This document shows positions 42,262-51,570 of a stretch of DNA of 58,112 nt, piece by piece. Within the stretch, counting starts at the first letter, position 1. Each line of letters opens with the position of its first letter. The DNA is taken from assembly GCA_017437065.1 (NCBI GenBank), contig JAFSBX010000042.1, positions 1 to 58,112 on the forward strand. Reading direction: 5' to 3'. This DNA is from Lachnospiraceae bacterium (GTDB lineage: Bacteria; Bacillota; Clostridia; Lachnospirales; Lachnospiraceae). A program made the translations under genes and the position numbers. The notes below the pieces were generated by a model. The model was not told the DNA's origin. It saw only the letters and a list, made by a program, of their open reading frames with translations, and did not search any database.

Positions 42262-42531
42262 ATGGGCTATATGAGAGCAGAAGAGATTCTGCCTATGGAA
42301 ATAATAGAATTGATACAACAGTATGTGGATGGTGAAAATATTTACATTCCCAGAAAAGCAAATAAGCGGAAAGTCTGGGGAGCAGGGACACAGATTCGGC
42401 GTGAATTGATGGAGAGAAATGAAGCAATTTATGCGGATTATCTGAAAGGAATAAAGGTTGTGGACTTGGCGTGTAAATACTATTTATCGGAGAAAAGCAT
42501 ACAACGTATTGTAAAAGGAATGAAAGAATGA
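42262..42531 (+). CDS. CD3324-type small DNA-binding-like protein
   Basis: 89 aa with AGGAGG upstream. The order LPMEIIELIQQYVDGENIYIP RKANKRK VWG, GTQIRRELMERNEAIYADYLKG, and a C-terminal helix-turn-helix (VVDLACKYYLSEKSIQRIVK) matches the CD3324 family of Firmicutes, a small HTH (Mor-like) protein of unknown role. Cytoplasmic, basic. A perfect terminator follows. Possibly a regulator, but no target is visible here. Confidence 0.8.
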   Translation: MGYMRAEEILPMEIIELIQQYVDGENIYIPRKANKRKVWGAGTQIRRELMERNEAIYADYLKGIKVVDLACKYYLSEKSIQRIVKGMKE

Positions 42532-42536
42532 TCCAG

Positions 42537-42575
42537 TGAACTGATACCAAGATAAGCGTATCAGTTCATTTTTTT
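42537..42575 (+). terminator. Intrinsic terminator
   Basis: TGAACTGATAC (42537-42547) and GTATCAGTTCA (42558-42568) form a perfect 11-bp stem followed by T7. Confidence 0.9.
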
Positions 42576-42839
42576 GACCGAAATTCAGAAGGAAAATAAT
42601 ATAGGGGCAATTAAAATAGGATATAGCTAATATATTGAGTACTTGGTCGGTATTTTATGATGTGTCATGCCTGGGCGACAAGGTTTTATATAATAAAGTT
42701 TGAGGTAGAAGACCTGAAATAGATAAGATATAGTGAAGGTAACAGTATTTTAGTGAAGTAATTTGTGAGAATTAAGTTTTACACTGCAAATTTGTGTTTA
42801 GGCGCAAAATCGCAGGTTATGAAAGGTATGGTTGACAAA

Positions 42840-43553
42840 ATGAAAGTTGTTATCAGAGAAAACATAGAGAAGTATATGCAGGATTTAAAGAAGTGGTTAG
42901 AAGAGAATAAAGATGCGGATTTGGAAGAAATGGATAAATTTTTTTCGGACAGAATCAGAGCATATGAAGAACACATGTCAATTTGGAAATCTGCGTATCA
43001 AAAATTTGCCGAGCTGATTCCGCCAAAGTGTGAGATGCTTCTCGATTTAGGATGTGGAACGGGATTGGAATTAGATGAGGTATGGGCGAAAAATCCTGAC
43101 ATATCTGTATTGGGGGTGGATTTGTGTCAGGATATGCTCGACAAATTAGTGGAAAAACACTCTGACAAAAAGCTGGAAACAGTGTGTGCGGATTATTTTC
43201 AATATGAGTTTGGAAAGGAAAGATGGGATGCGGTTATTTCATTTGAAAGTCTGCATCACTTTATGCCGCAGGAGAAGAAAAAACTTTACAAGAAGATTTT
43301 TGAGTGTTTGAAGTCCGATGGTAAATTCATTTTAGGTGATTATATTGCATGTTGTGATGAGGAGGAAGAGCTTTTGCAGAAAGTATACTTTGAAAAACGG
43401 AAAAAGTATGCGGTTCCGGAGGGAGTTTTCGTTCATTTTGATATTCCACTGACACTTCAGCATGAGGTAGAATTGCTTAAAAAAGCAGGATTTCATAATA
43501 TAGAACATGTGGAAAGCATTGATGGTGCAACGATTCTTGTATTAAAGAAATAA
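42840..43553 (+). CDS. Class I SAM-dependent methyltransferase
   Basis: 237 aa from ATG at 42840. Upstream ATGs at 42819 and 42828 and an ORF start at 42765 are possible; the ribosome site (AAAGGT) is not ideally placed for any. The Rossmann SAM site is LLDLGCGTGLEL, followed by an acidic strand end VLGVDLC and the segment WDAVISFESLHHF. An N-terminal helical region (about 1-50) may form a lid. Substrate unknown. A ~300-base stretch before it holds the previous terminator, no other gene, and AT-rich promoter space. Confidence 0.85.
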   Translation: MKVVIRENIEKYMQDLKKWLEENKDADLEEMDKFFSDRIRAYEEHMSIWKSAYQKFAELIPPKCEMLLDLGCGTGLELDEVWAKNPDISVLGVDLCQDMLDKLVEKHSDKKLETVCADYFQYEFGKERWDAVISFESLHHFMPQEKKKLYKKIFECLKSDGKFILGDYIACCDEEEELLQKVYFEKRKKYAVPEGVFVHFDIPLTLQHEVELLKKAGFHNIEHVESIDGATILVLKK

Positions 43554-43671
43554 GACTGAAATATATTGATTTGAAATAGTTTGCATGTTGTGTAAGCAAA
43601 TGTTGCCTAAGAAAGATGTTTTCGCTAAGAAAAATGTTTAATTTAAAAATTGATAATGAAAGGGATTTTAT

Positions 43672-44538
43672 ATGTACGAAATAAAAAAGAATTATAAAGA
43701 TAATGAACAATTACGACAAAGTTTTAATGAGTTGGCGAAGAAGACATTTTCGCTTGATTTTGAGGATTGGTATCAGAATGGTTTTTGGAAGGAAAATTAT
43801 AATCCATATTCGATTGTTCATGAGAATCAGGTAATAGCCAATGTATCGGTGAATATCACAGACATAATATGGGACGGGGTGAAAAAGCATTTTATTCAAC
43901 TTGGAACGGTAATGACAGACGAGGCATATCGGAATCAGGGACTTATCCGTAGGCTGATGGAGGAAATAGATAAGGATTATGGACAGAAAGCAGATGGTAT
44001 ATATTTATTTGCGGGTGCTGATGTTCTTGAATTTTATCCTAAATTCGACTTCAAAAAGGCAGCAGAATATCAGTATTCAAAACAGGTCGATAATCAGAGA
44101 GAAAAGACGATGAAGCAGATTCTCATGAACGAAAAGTCGGCATGGGATAAACTGGAGAAGGCAATAAATAAAAGTATAGTACATGGCAGTTTTGACATGG
44201 TAGGAAACAGTGAATTGAATATGTTCTATGTGACGAAGTTTATGCAGGAAAATGTATATTATGACGAAATGCTCGATGTGTATGTTATTGCAGAAATAGA
44301 AGAGAATAGTATTTTTATACATAATGTTTTTGCAGACAAAGAAGTTGATTTGGATGCAGTAATAGAGGCATTTGGGAAAGAAATAAAGAAAGTTACTTTG
44401 GGATTTGTTCCACGGAATAAGGAAAGTTATTCTGCCGAAGAGATAAAAGAGGAGGATACTACATTATTTGTGAAAGGTGATGCGTTTAAAGGATTTGATG
44501 AGGCACGAGTTATGTTTCAGACGTTGGCGCATGCCTGA
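43672..44538 (+). CDS. GNAT family N-acetyltransferase
   Basis: 288-aa protein with an N-terminal GNAT domain (about 1-135): QVIANVSVNIT (strand), FIQLGTVMTDEAYRNQGLIRRLMEEI (acetyl-CoA pyrophosphate loop RNQGLIR in place of R/QxxGxG/A) and ADVLEFYPKFDFKKA. The C-terminal half (about 140-288) is an extra alpha/beta domain seen in large GNATs of this group, possibly a degenerate second GNAT fold. AAAGGGA precedes the ATG. Substrate unknown. A strong terminator follows. Confidence 0.85.
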   Translation: MYEIKKNYKDNEQLRQSFNELAKKTFSLDFEDWYQNGFWKENYNPYSIVHENQVIANVSVNITDIIWDGVKKHFIQLGTVMTDEAYRNQGLIRRLMEEIDKDYGQKADGIYLFAGADVLEFYPKFDFKKAAEYQYSKQVDNQREKTMKQILMNEKSAWDKLEKAINKSIVHGSFDMVGNSELNMFYVTKFMQENVYYDEMLDVYVIAEIEENSIFIHNVFADKEVDLDAVIEAFGKEIKKVTLGFVPRNKESYSAEEIKEEDTTLFVKGDAFKGFDEARVMFQTLAHA

Positions 44539-44574
44539 TAAGAAAATTATTATTGATATGATATATCTGTATTT

Positions 44575-44609
44575 AGCCAAAATTTTCCTAAAAATTTTGG
44601 CTGTTTTTA
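44575..44609 (+). terminator. Intrinsic terminator after the GNAT gene
   Basis: AGCCAAAATTTT (44575-44586) and AAAATTTTGGCT (44591-44602) form a perfect 12-bp stem with a 4-base loop, followed by GTTTTT. Confidence 0.9.
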
Positions 44610-44640
44610 TTATTTGTAGAAATATTACAGAAAAGTTATG

Positions 44641-44697
44641 TGAAAACGTTTTAAATTCAAAATATTTGTTTATTTAATTGGAATTGAGTGGTATAAT
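44641..44697 (+). promoter_or_regulatory. Promoter of the large surface protein with cre-like site
   Basis: Extended -10 TGGTATAAT (44689-44697). About 40 bases upstream lies TGAAAACGTTTTAA (44641-44654), one mismatch from the CcpA cre consensus, suggesting carbon-source control. Confidence 0.5.
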
Positions 44698-44746
44698 TTT
44701 TTCATGATTCCTGTCTAAGGGGAAGAGGGAAAGGAGATAACGGAAA

Positions 44747-47700
44747 ATGAAGAAAATATTTGGATTTAACAAACGTATTTTGTCAGTGTTGCTTGCTTTA
44801 GCACTTGTAGTATCTTCGTTTCAGGGGATGTCTTTAACGGCATATGCAGAAGAAGGTAATACAACTGTGGAAACAACTACAGAGGAAAGTATACTGACAG
44901 ATGATGTGGATAAAGAAATATCGGAGGAAATTGTACCGTTGGATGAGGCGGTATCGGAAGAACCGGAAGGTATCCCGGATGAAGAAAACTTGGAAGAAAC
45001 GACAGAAGAAATTACAGAAGAGCCAACCACAGGTGAAGCAGAAGAAACGATAGAAGAGTCAACCATCGGTGAATCAGAAGAAATTATAGAAGAGTCAACC
45101 ACAGGTGAAGCAGAAGAAATTATAGAAGAGTCAACTACCGGTGAGTCAGAAGAAACGACAGAAGAGCCAACCATCGGTGAAGCAGAAGAAACGATAGAAG
45201 AGGCAACTACAGATGAAACAGTAGAAACTATAGAAGAGACAACATCATGTGAACCTGTTGAAACAATAGAAGAAACCGTGGAGATGACAGAAGAGGAAAC
45301 AGAGACAGCAGAGTTAATCGAAGCTTTTTCAACGGAAGAGACAAGTGATTATAATGGAAGAGTAACCACAGAGGATGGGCGTACAATGCTTGTAATTTCT
45401 CAGTGGGAATATGATGAAGTGGTTGTAGGTTCTGACAAAGAAATGCCTGCATTTAGTGACACATTAATTATTGATATTTTAAAGGCAAGAGCCGAAGCCG
45501 GCGAAACCTATGAAATAGTAGAAGTAAATCGTTCTCCCGTGATGGATTCTATATCGAAAGATTTGTGGAATGCAGTTGTAGATATATTAAAATCCGATGA
45601 AATAACGAATGCTCGTTTCAATTTTTCCGGTGATAATTTAGCCGATGAAAATTGGAGTTTTAATAATTTGGAAAAAACAGACAAAGCTATAAATACAGCA
45701 CTTACCATGACACTGGGAGAGGACGGTAAAAGAGTTACCGTAAGTTTCAGTTCAACGGATTTTCCGGCAGATAATGCGTGGGTAAGTAAATGGTTACATG
45801 AAGGTGTCTGGTATGAACAAATAAATTATACTTCTATTATTGAAGCGTTTGGAGGAACAGATAGTCGTCTTGTAGTTGTGAATCCGGATGGGGAAGAAGT
45901 GGAAATTGCAAGCGGTTATTTCCGGATTCAAACAAATGATGATGGCAAGCAGAGTGCTATAGTTGATTTTGGAAATATACAAGAATTGAAAGCAGATACA
46001 ACTTATACATTAGAAAAGTTTGTATATAAAGGTAATATTTTTACATGGGAAGATGAGAATGGTGAAGGGATAGGTCTGAATATCAACTTTGGCGATGCAG
46101 GTAAGGAAGATGAAGCATTTACAGAGCAGGAACTGTTGGATATTCTGGCAATGCGCGAAGGAACTGCTTTTGATGAAATTGTTATTGAACAGCCGGACAG
46201 TGCAAATACCATTTATAAATCCGTTACTGATAAAGCGACATCGCTTTTAAAAGCTGCTACAGATTCAAAAAGTGTGCAGGTAACGTATGCTTTTCGGAAT
46301 ACAGATAGTGGATTTACTACACAATGGAATGTGATCAATCCGGAAGCGACACAGTCTTCCAACCAGACAGTTACAGCAACAAATGTTTTAGAAGGGAATG
46401 GGCTGAGACTTGAAGTAGGAAGCCATAGCTTAAACGCAATGGATGTAGGTATATCATTTATCAGACCACTGGAAAATTTTAGCGAAGAGATTGAAAAAAT
46501 TAAAAAAGTAGTTTTTCAAACTGAAGAAGACAGCTTCGAAATTGCAGTAGCAGATACTAATGTACATGGCTGGTTTACCATTAACGATGGAAATGCATTT
46601 ATAAATATCTACACGATTAATGAATTGACAGCAGGTCAGACATATTATATTGAGAAACAAGTATACAGAGGAAATGTTAATGAAGAAGATGGCTCGATTT
46701 ATATTTCTCCTGGCGGATTAGGTAAGGAACAGTTTGAAGCAGGTGATTTGGAGTCAATTGTACAATATTATGTAGATAAAGGAATAACATTTAATGCGGT
46801 TATGATTGAACAGAAAAATACTGCATCAAAAACGATTAAAAAAGATGTTATCAACCTGACAAGACAGCTGTTAAGCACAGAAGAAGAGGCAGAAAAACGT
46901 CTGACGTTTGTATTCTGTGGTTGTGGACAGGGAGAAGACGAAAAATGGTATCAGAATGATTTTAATTTTAATTTGATCAATCCCGGAGAAGCAACAAAAG
47001 ATATTAATGCCAATGTGGTTTTAACAACACCTGCAAACAAAGGCATTACAATGAAGTTAAATGCAAATACCTATAATGCGGATAATGTATTTGTAACTTA
47101 CTATGTAAGTTCACAGACTTCGTTAGGACGGGCCTTTGTTGCAAGTCTCGGTGAACCGGAAGGAGATGAAGGAAACACAGAGCTGTTTGTATTAAAAAAA
47201 TCGGCAGAAGTTGAGGCTGACTTTGGTGGAGATTACAGAAAGAATGAAGAAGACAAAATTGAATTGAATGTTGGTGCATTACAAAACTGGACACCGGCAA
47301 CCAACTATCAGCTTGTAAAATCAAACCGATTTAGTAAACCAATTACAACGAAGGAGATTCCGGCAGAATTTGCAGAACTTGTAAAGGCGGGTGCAACTTC
47401 CTGTGTATGGAAATCCTATAATACAGATGTAGCTACAATATCTTCAACCGGTGTTATAACACCGATCAATGAAGGAGAGGTATACTTCTCCGTTTCTTAT
47501 AAGATAGGTGCGGCTTCTTATTTCAAAGTGTATTGGGGATATGTAGAAAGACCACTTGAGAAAATTTCATTTGATAAGTCAACGATTAAGATGGAATTAC
47601 CTCCTGAGGATGAAGATTGGGAAGTAAATGATTACATTGATGTAAATTATTATCCGTCCAATGCAAGCATCGATAGAGATCCTTCATTATTGCAATGGAC

Positions 47701-50700
47701 ATCATCCAATGAGTCTGTAGTAAAATTAGTACCATTTGAAGGTAGGGAAGGTGTGTATAATGGAGAAATCGTTGCGGTTGGAGAAGGAACAGCTAAAGTT
47801 AAGGCGGTATATCCAGGGGATGAATCCATTTATGCAGAATGTACTGTAACAGTAGAAAAAGCGTTTATGGTACCGGAAGAAGCAAGGCCGGAGGATGTAT
47901 ATGCGGTAACTAATTTTGCCAAAACATTAAAAGATGTAAAACTTCCAAAAGACCCTAACGGAAAGTGGAGCTGGAAGTGGAAAAATGAGGCAACAAGTCT
48001 AACGCCATTTGTGGGAATGGATGGCTACCGTTTCTGGGCAACATTCACAATGAATGGAAGAACCCGTGACTTTTTGATGGATGTCAGAATGGTAACCATT
48101 ACAGGTATGGATATTGTAGCGGTAGATAAGGACATGCCTGAAAGTATGATGGAAGTACCGGTATTATTAGAAGACGGTAATACAGTTCTATTAAACTATA
48201 CTATAGATATTCAGAATGGTAATAGAAGTGACCTTAAAGATTATTTTGGTGATGGAAAACGACTGAAAATAAATTGGACTTCTAATCCGAAAAATATTGG
48301 AAAAGAAAAAGATATTGAAGGCTGGGAGAACAGTTATGAATTTACTGCAGATAAAAAATCTGCCGGTAAGAAAACATTTACAGTTTCCATTGTAGATACT
48401 CAGAATAACAATAAAGCGATTGCAAAGGACAGTGTTTCTGTTACTGTGGTAAAAGGAGCTGTAATTAACTTTGACGATATGGTAGTGGATGGTCTGGATG
48501 AATTGTATGTTGGAGAGGTAGGGGACAAATCAACACTTACCTTTACCGTGCCAAAAGAGAATTATTATAATCTTACAATCAAGAGTTCAGATGCATCCGT
48601 AGTGAAATTGGGAAGAGTTTCCGTAACAGGAGATGATTTCAAAACCGTGACTGTACCATACGAAATTAAAAAGGCAGGAGCTACGCAGATTACAGTAACG
48701 GCATCTGATGAAGCGAAGAGTACAACAGTTTATAATATTATGATTATAGACAGGGAACCGAAGCTTATAGAAAGTTCTTTTACAATTAATAAAGTATATG
48801 AAAAACGGGTAGCACCTATGACAATCAGTTTTACTGATGGTTATGGTAAATCTGCAATTAAGGTAGTACCGGTAAGTTCGAAGGCGAAAGATGTTGCCAA
48901 TGCTGCGAAGTTTACTTATCAGGAAAAAGCTTATGAAAATGGTAAGTCAAAAGGATATATTACACTGAAAGACAGTAAACTGAAAAACGGCACATATAAA
49001 ATGAAACTTCAGGTAATGGTTGACGTTACACAGGATGGTATTGATGGGGTGACAACGAAAGAATTTACAATACCTGTATCTGTAAAAGTAGTTGATAAAG
49101 CACCGTCAGTGACACTGAAACAGACGAAAAAAGTCAATACATTCTATAAAAGTGCAACCTATAATCACTATGGTTTGCTGACTGTAAATACAGGAAGCAA
49201 TGAGCTGACTAACGTATCAGTGAACAGTGATGCAGATTTTACATTAGAAAGAGTAGAGGATACAAATACATTTATAATTAACTTAAAGCCGAATGCCGGT
49301 AAAATCACCAAAAAGGTGACACTGACATATACGCTTATGGATGCTGAAAAAGGTGTGTATAAAGCTACCAAGAGTTTTAACGTGGCAACTGAAAATAAGG
49401 CACCATCCATTGCAGTAATGCCGTCATCGGAAACGTTGTATCCAAATCAAGGAAATACCGGAACCGATATCAGAGTAGTAAATAAGAAAACAATGGAAAT
49501 TGTTGACTTGTATAAGGTACATTGGGTAGTTAATAAAAATAAGAAAGATATACGAGAAATTAAGGAACAGCCTGAGAATGCAGTAGCGGCACCTTTAAAG
49601 AAGAATACATTCACATTGACAAGATATTTAGAGAATACAATTAATGTCAATGTGGATACAAGGAAAGCCGGAACGGATAAAATTGTATTACAGGTACAGC
49701 AATCTGACTGGAGCAAACCGCTGAATGTAACATATAGTGTTAAGGTGGATGTAAAGGTTCCGAAGTTAAAATTATCTGCAAGTAAATTAACACTAAATAA
49801 GAATGATGCAGTATATGCTACACAAACAGATTATACATTGATTTCTTTTGCCGGAAGTTCCACACCGTTTGAAGGACGTGTGCAGTTTACGGGTAAAGAT
49901 GCAAAATCAGCTGCTATTTTAAATGATAAGCTGGTATTAGAGTACTGGGGCGATGGAAAAATTGTTGCCAGATTGAATACAACAGAGCTTACGAATAAGA
50001 CTCTGACAAAAGGTACATATAAGTATACAGTATGGGCACAAGAAGAAGTAGGTCAATACAAAGCATCTACTACGTTAACAATAAACATCGTTGATGTGGA
50101 TTCGAAACAGAGTATGAAAGTCAGCAAGAAAGGCTCTATTGATGTATTACGGAGAGATACTACGTATATTACATATGTGCCGAAGGTTAAGAATCTGACA
50201 GGTGAAGTAGTCAATGGATATCTGACAGGTCAGGATGCTGAGATGTTTGATGCATATTATGAGTATGGCACAGGATTAGTAGTAAAAGCCAGAGAAGGAG
50301 AAAGATACACTACAAAAAATACTTATAAAGTACAGCCTGTATTTATCATGGAAACATTTGATGGCGGAAAATATGAAGTGACGGCTGCAGTACAATCTTT
50401 TAAAGTGACCCAGGGGAAACCGAAGGTAACTGTTACTCCCGAAGGTAGCAACGTATTGTACAGACAGGCAGGCAATAACCTGAACTTAAATTTTAATGCA
50501 GTTTTAAAAAATGAAGATATTGCCATCAGAGAAGTAAGGCTGTTGAATTATACGGATGATTTGGAAATCGTTGGTTATCCGTATAATGAAGAAGAGAACA
50601 GGATTGATGGACCGATTTCTATCAGTCAGTATAATATGAAAAATATTACAACTACAGGTAAGAAATGGACATTGAAATTTGCAGTAACCTATGCAGATAA

Positions 50701-50752
50701 AGCCGGAAATGAAAAAGATGTGACGGTATCTTACAAAATTATAATTAAATAA
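44747..50752 (+). CDS. Large secreted repeat protein (2001 aa) with Glu/Thr-rich repeats, three homologous modules and Ig-like domains
   Basis: Signal peptide 1-33 (ILSVLLALALVVSS, cleavage at AYA-EE). An acidic Glu/Thr-rich region has 12-residue repeats (about 93-176). Three modules of ~215 residues follow (about 205-428, 429-641, 642-861), each with a helix ...TI.K.V...T..LL and ending L.A.T.Y..EK.VY(K/R)GN. Then BIG_2-like Ig domains (about 866-1040) and many beta-sandwich repeats to the end. No LPXTG, SLH, choline-binding or other anchor is visible, so it is secreted or held non-covalently. AGGAG precedes the ATG. Function unknown; an adhesin or matrix protein is plausible. Confidence 0.88.
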   Translation: MKKIFGFNKRILSVLLALALVVSSFQGMSLTAYAEEGNTTVETTTEESILTDDVDKEISEEIVPLDEAVSEEPEGIPDEENLEETTEEITEEPTTGEAEETIEESTIGESEEIIEESTTGEAEEIIEESTTGESEETTEEPTIGEAEETIEEATTDETVETIEETTSCEPVETIEETVEMTEEETETAELIEAFSTEETSDYNGRVTTEDGRTMLVISQWEYDEVVVGSDKEMPAFSDTLIIDILKARAEAGETYEIVEVNRSPVMDSISKDLWNAVVDILKSDEITNARFNFSGDNLADENWSFNNLEKTDKAINTALTMTLGEDGKRVTVSFSSTDFPADNAWVSKWLHEGVWYEQINYTSIIEAFGGTDSRLVVVNPDGEEVEIASGYFRIQTNDDGKQSAIVDFGNIQELKADTTYTLEKFVYKGNIFTWEDENGEGIGLNINFGDAGKEDEAFTEQELLDILAMREGTAFDEIVIEQPDSANTIYKSVTDKATSLLKAATDSKSVQVTYAFRNTDSGFTTQWNVINPEATQSSNQTVTATNVLEGNGLRLEVGSHSLNAMDVGISFIRPLENFSEEIEKIKKVVFQTEEDSFEIAVADTNVHGWFTINDGNAFINIYTINELTAGQTYYIEKQVYRGNVNEEDGSIYISPGGLGKEQFEAGDLESIVQYYVDKGITFNAVMIEQKNTASKTIKKDVINLTRQLLSTEEEAEKRLTFVFCGCGQGEDEKWYQNDFNFNLINPGEATKDINANVVLTTPANKGITMKLNANTYNADNVFVTYYVSSQTSLGRAFVASLGEPEGDEGNTELFVLKKSAEVEADFGGDYRKNEEDKIELNVGALQNWTPATNYQLVKSNRFSKPITTKEIPAEFAELVKAGATSCVWKSYNTDVATISSTGVITPINEGEVYFSVSYKIGAASYFKVYWGYVERPLEKISFDKSTIKMELPPEDEDWEVNDYIDVNYYPSNASIDRDPSLLQWTSSNESVVKLVPFEGREGVYNGEIVAVGEGTAKVKAVYPGDESIYAECTVTVEKAFMVPEEARPEDVYAVTNFAKTLKDVKLPKDPNGKWSWKWKNEATSLTPFVGMDGYRFWATFTMNGRTRDFLMDVRMVTITGMDIVAVDKDMPESMMEVPVLLEDGNTVLLNYTIDIQNGNRSDLKDYFGDGKRLKINWTSNPKNIGKEKDIEGWENSYEFTADKKSAGKKTFTVSIVDTQNNNKAIAKDSVSVTVVKGAVINFDDMVVDGLDELYVGEVGDKSTLTFTVPKENYYNLTIKSSDASVVKLGRVSVTGDDFKTVTVPYEIKKAGATQITVTASDEAKSTTVYNIMIIDREPKLIESSFTINKVYEKRVAPMTISFTDGYGKSAIKVVPVSSKAKDVANAAKFTYQEKAYENGKSKGYITLKDSKLKNGTYKMKLQVMVDVTQDGIDGVTTKEFTIPVSVKVVDKAPSVTLKQTKKVNTFYKSATYNHYGLLTVNTGSNELTNVSVNSDADFTLERVEDTNTFIINLKPNAGKITKKVTLTYTLMDAEKGVYKATKSFNVATENKAPSIAVMPSSETLYPNQGNTGTDIRVVNKKTMEIVDLYKVHWVVNKNKKDIREIKEQPENAVAAPLKKNTFTLTRYLENTINVNVDTRKAGTDKIVLQVQQSDWSKPLNVTYSVKVDVKVPKLKLSASKLTLNKNDAVYATQTDYTLISFAGSSTPFEGRVQFTGKDAKSAAILNDKLVLEYWGDGKIVARLNTTELTNKTLTKGTYKYTVWAQEEVGQYKASTTLTINIVDVDSKQSMKVSKKGSIDVLRRDTTYITYVPKVKNLTGEVVNGYLTGQDAEMFDAYYEYGTGLVVKAREGERYTTKNTYKVQPVFIMETFDGGKYEVTAAVQSFKVTQGKPKVTVTPEGSNVLYRQAGNNLNLNFNAVLKNEDIAIREVRLLNYTDDLEIVGYPYNEEENRIDGPISISQYNMKNITTTGKKWTLKFAVTYADKAGNEKDVTVSYKIIIK
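45023..45274 (+). repeat. 36-bp tandem repeats encoding a Glu/Thr-rich spacer
   Basis: Seven in-frame units of 36 bases (12 residues): PTTGEAEETIEE, STIGESEEIIEE, STTGEAEEIIEE, STTGESEETTEE, PTIGEAEETIEE, ATTDETVETIEE and TTSCEPVETIEE. The first five are nearly identical, the last two have diverged. Such arrays change copy number by slippage, so length variation between strains is expected. Confidence 0.9.
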
Positions 50753-50771
50753 AAATATGTTCAATAGAAGG

Positions 50772-50818
50772 AGTATCGCACAATGGCTAAATTTTAGTAC
50801 ATGTGCGGTACTTTTTTT
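50772..50818 (+). terminator. Intrinsic terminator after the large surface protein
   Basis: AGTATCGCACA (50772-50782) pairs with TGTGCGGTACT (50802-50812) with one G-U, followed by T6. Confidence 0.8.
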
Positions 50819-50885
50819 GTAATGAGACGGGTGAAAAAAGCCGATATATAATATACAGAAAATACATAGAAAATGGATGAAATTG

Positions 50886-50914
50886 TTGATAAAATTGTAA
50901 AAAATTAGTATAAT
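50886..50914 (+). promoter_or_regulatory. Promoter of the zinc-ribbon gene
   Basis: TTGATA (50886-50891), a 17-base spacer and TATAAT (50909-50914), start near 50921. In the leader GCCGTA and TACGGT flank the AGGAGG ribosome site, so a small hairpin could present or mask it. Confidence 0.6.
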
Positions 50915-51020
50915 TATAAAAATTATATGTGTATAAATTAATACAATTATAATATGAAGGTGGTATAAATAAATTAACAGGGTGCCGTAAAAGGCTAAAA
51001 GTGGAACAGGAGGGTACGGT

Positions 51021-51494
51021 ATGGAAAAGGAAACAAAGGATTTAGAAAAATTACTTATAAGTAATAAACCTGTTATGTGTGAGAAATGTAAGGGGAAGCT
51101 GTTTTATAAAGGTGGCGGAAGATATGAATGTAATTCCTGTGACTATTTTGTTTTAGATGATTTTGGAAAGATAAAAGTATTTTTAGAGGAGAATGGTCCT
51201 ACCCCTATGCTAATAATTTCACAGGCAACCGGTGTAGAATACGAAATTATCGAACGCTATTTAAGAAAAGGAAGGCTGGAAATACCGGAAGGTAGCAAAT
51301 ATTATCTGGATTGTGAAAAGTGTGGATGCAGTATTCGTTACGGAAAATATTGTCCTGATTGTATAAAGCAGGTGGCAGGAGGCATTAAAGCGGTATTTCA
51401 TGAGGAGCTGGGCGAAAGACCTAAGCATGTATATAATACAAATATGACAGGAAAAATGCATTATATGAAAGGCAAAAGAGGGAAAAAAGATTAG
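51021..51494 (+). CDS. YvyF-like zinc-ribbon protein
   Basis: 157 aa. An N-terminal zinc ribbon (CEKCKGKLF ... CNSC), a middle helical segment with NGPTPMLIISQATGVEYEIIERYLRKGRLEI, and a second ribbon DCEKCGCSIRYGKYCPDC. The last two blocks match YvyF (TIGR03826), a protein coded beside flgM in Bacillus flagellar regions, whose centre is a helix-turn-helix-like element. Here no flagellar gene is adjacent. Cytoplasmic, basic tail. A regulatory role is likely; involvement in motility is not shown. Confidence 0.78.
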   Translation: MEKETKDLEKLLISNKPVMCEKCKGKLFYKGGGRYECNSCDYFVLDDFGKIKVFLEENGPTPMLIISQATGVEYEIIERYLRKGRLEIPEGSKYYLDCEKCGCSIRYGKYCPDCIKQVAGGIKAVFHEELGERPKHVYNTNMTGKMHYMKGKRGKKD

Positions 51495-51503
51495 AGTAAT
51501 GAT

Positions 51504-51560
51504 AAAAGAGCAGTGGAGTGAGAAGATGAAAATTCATAGTCTCATAATCACTGCTCTTTT
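51504..51560. terminator. Bidirectional terminator between convergent genes
   Basis: AAAAGAGCAGTG (51504-51515) and CACTGCTCTTTT (51549-51560) are perfect inverse copies around a 33-base loop. T-runs follow on both strands, serving the zinc-ribbon gene and the ABC transporter gene. Confidence 0.75.
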
Positions 51561-51570
51561 GTATAGTAAT

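Noticed and set aside
42600-42760. Possible gene remnant before the methyltransferase
   Set aside because: Short open pieces only, with no recognisable protein text in any frame.
45023-45274. CRISPR-like array
   Set aside because: The 36-bp units are contiguous, in frame and encode a Glu/Thr-rich stalk; there are no spacers.
50921-51020. Resemblance of the leader (GGGTGCCGTAAAAGGCTAAAAG) start to a cobalamin riboswitch
   Set aside because: Only about 100 bases long, lacks the B12-box and junction helices, and the downstream gene has no link to cobalamin.
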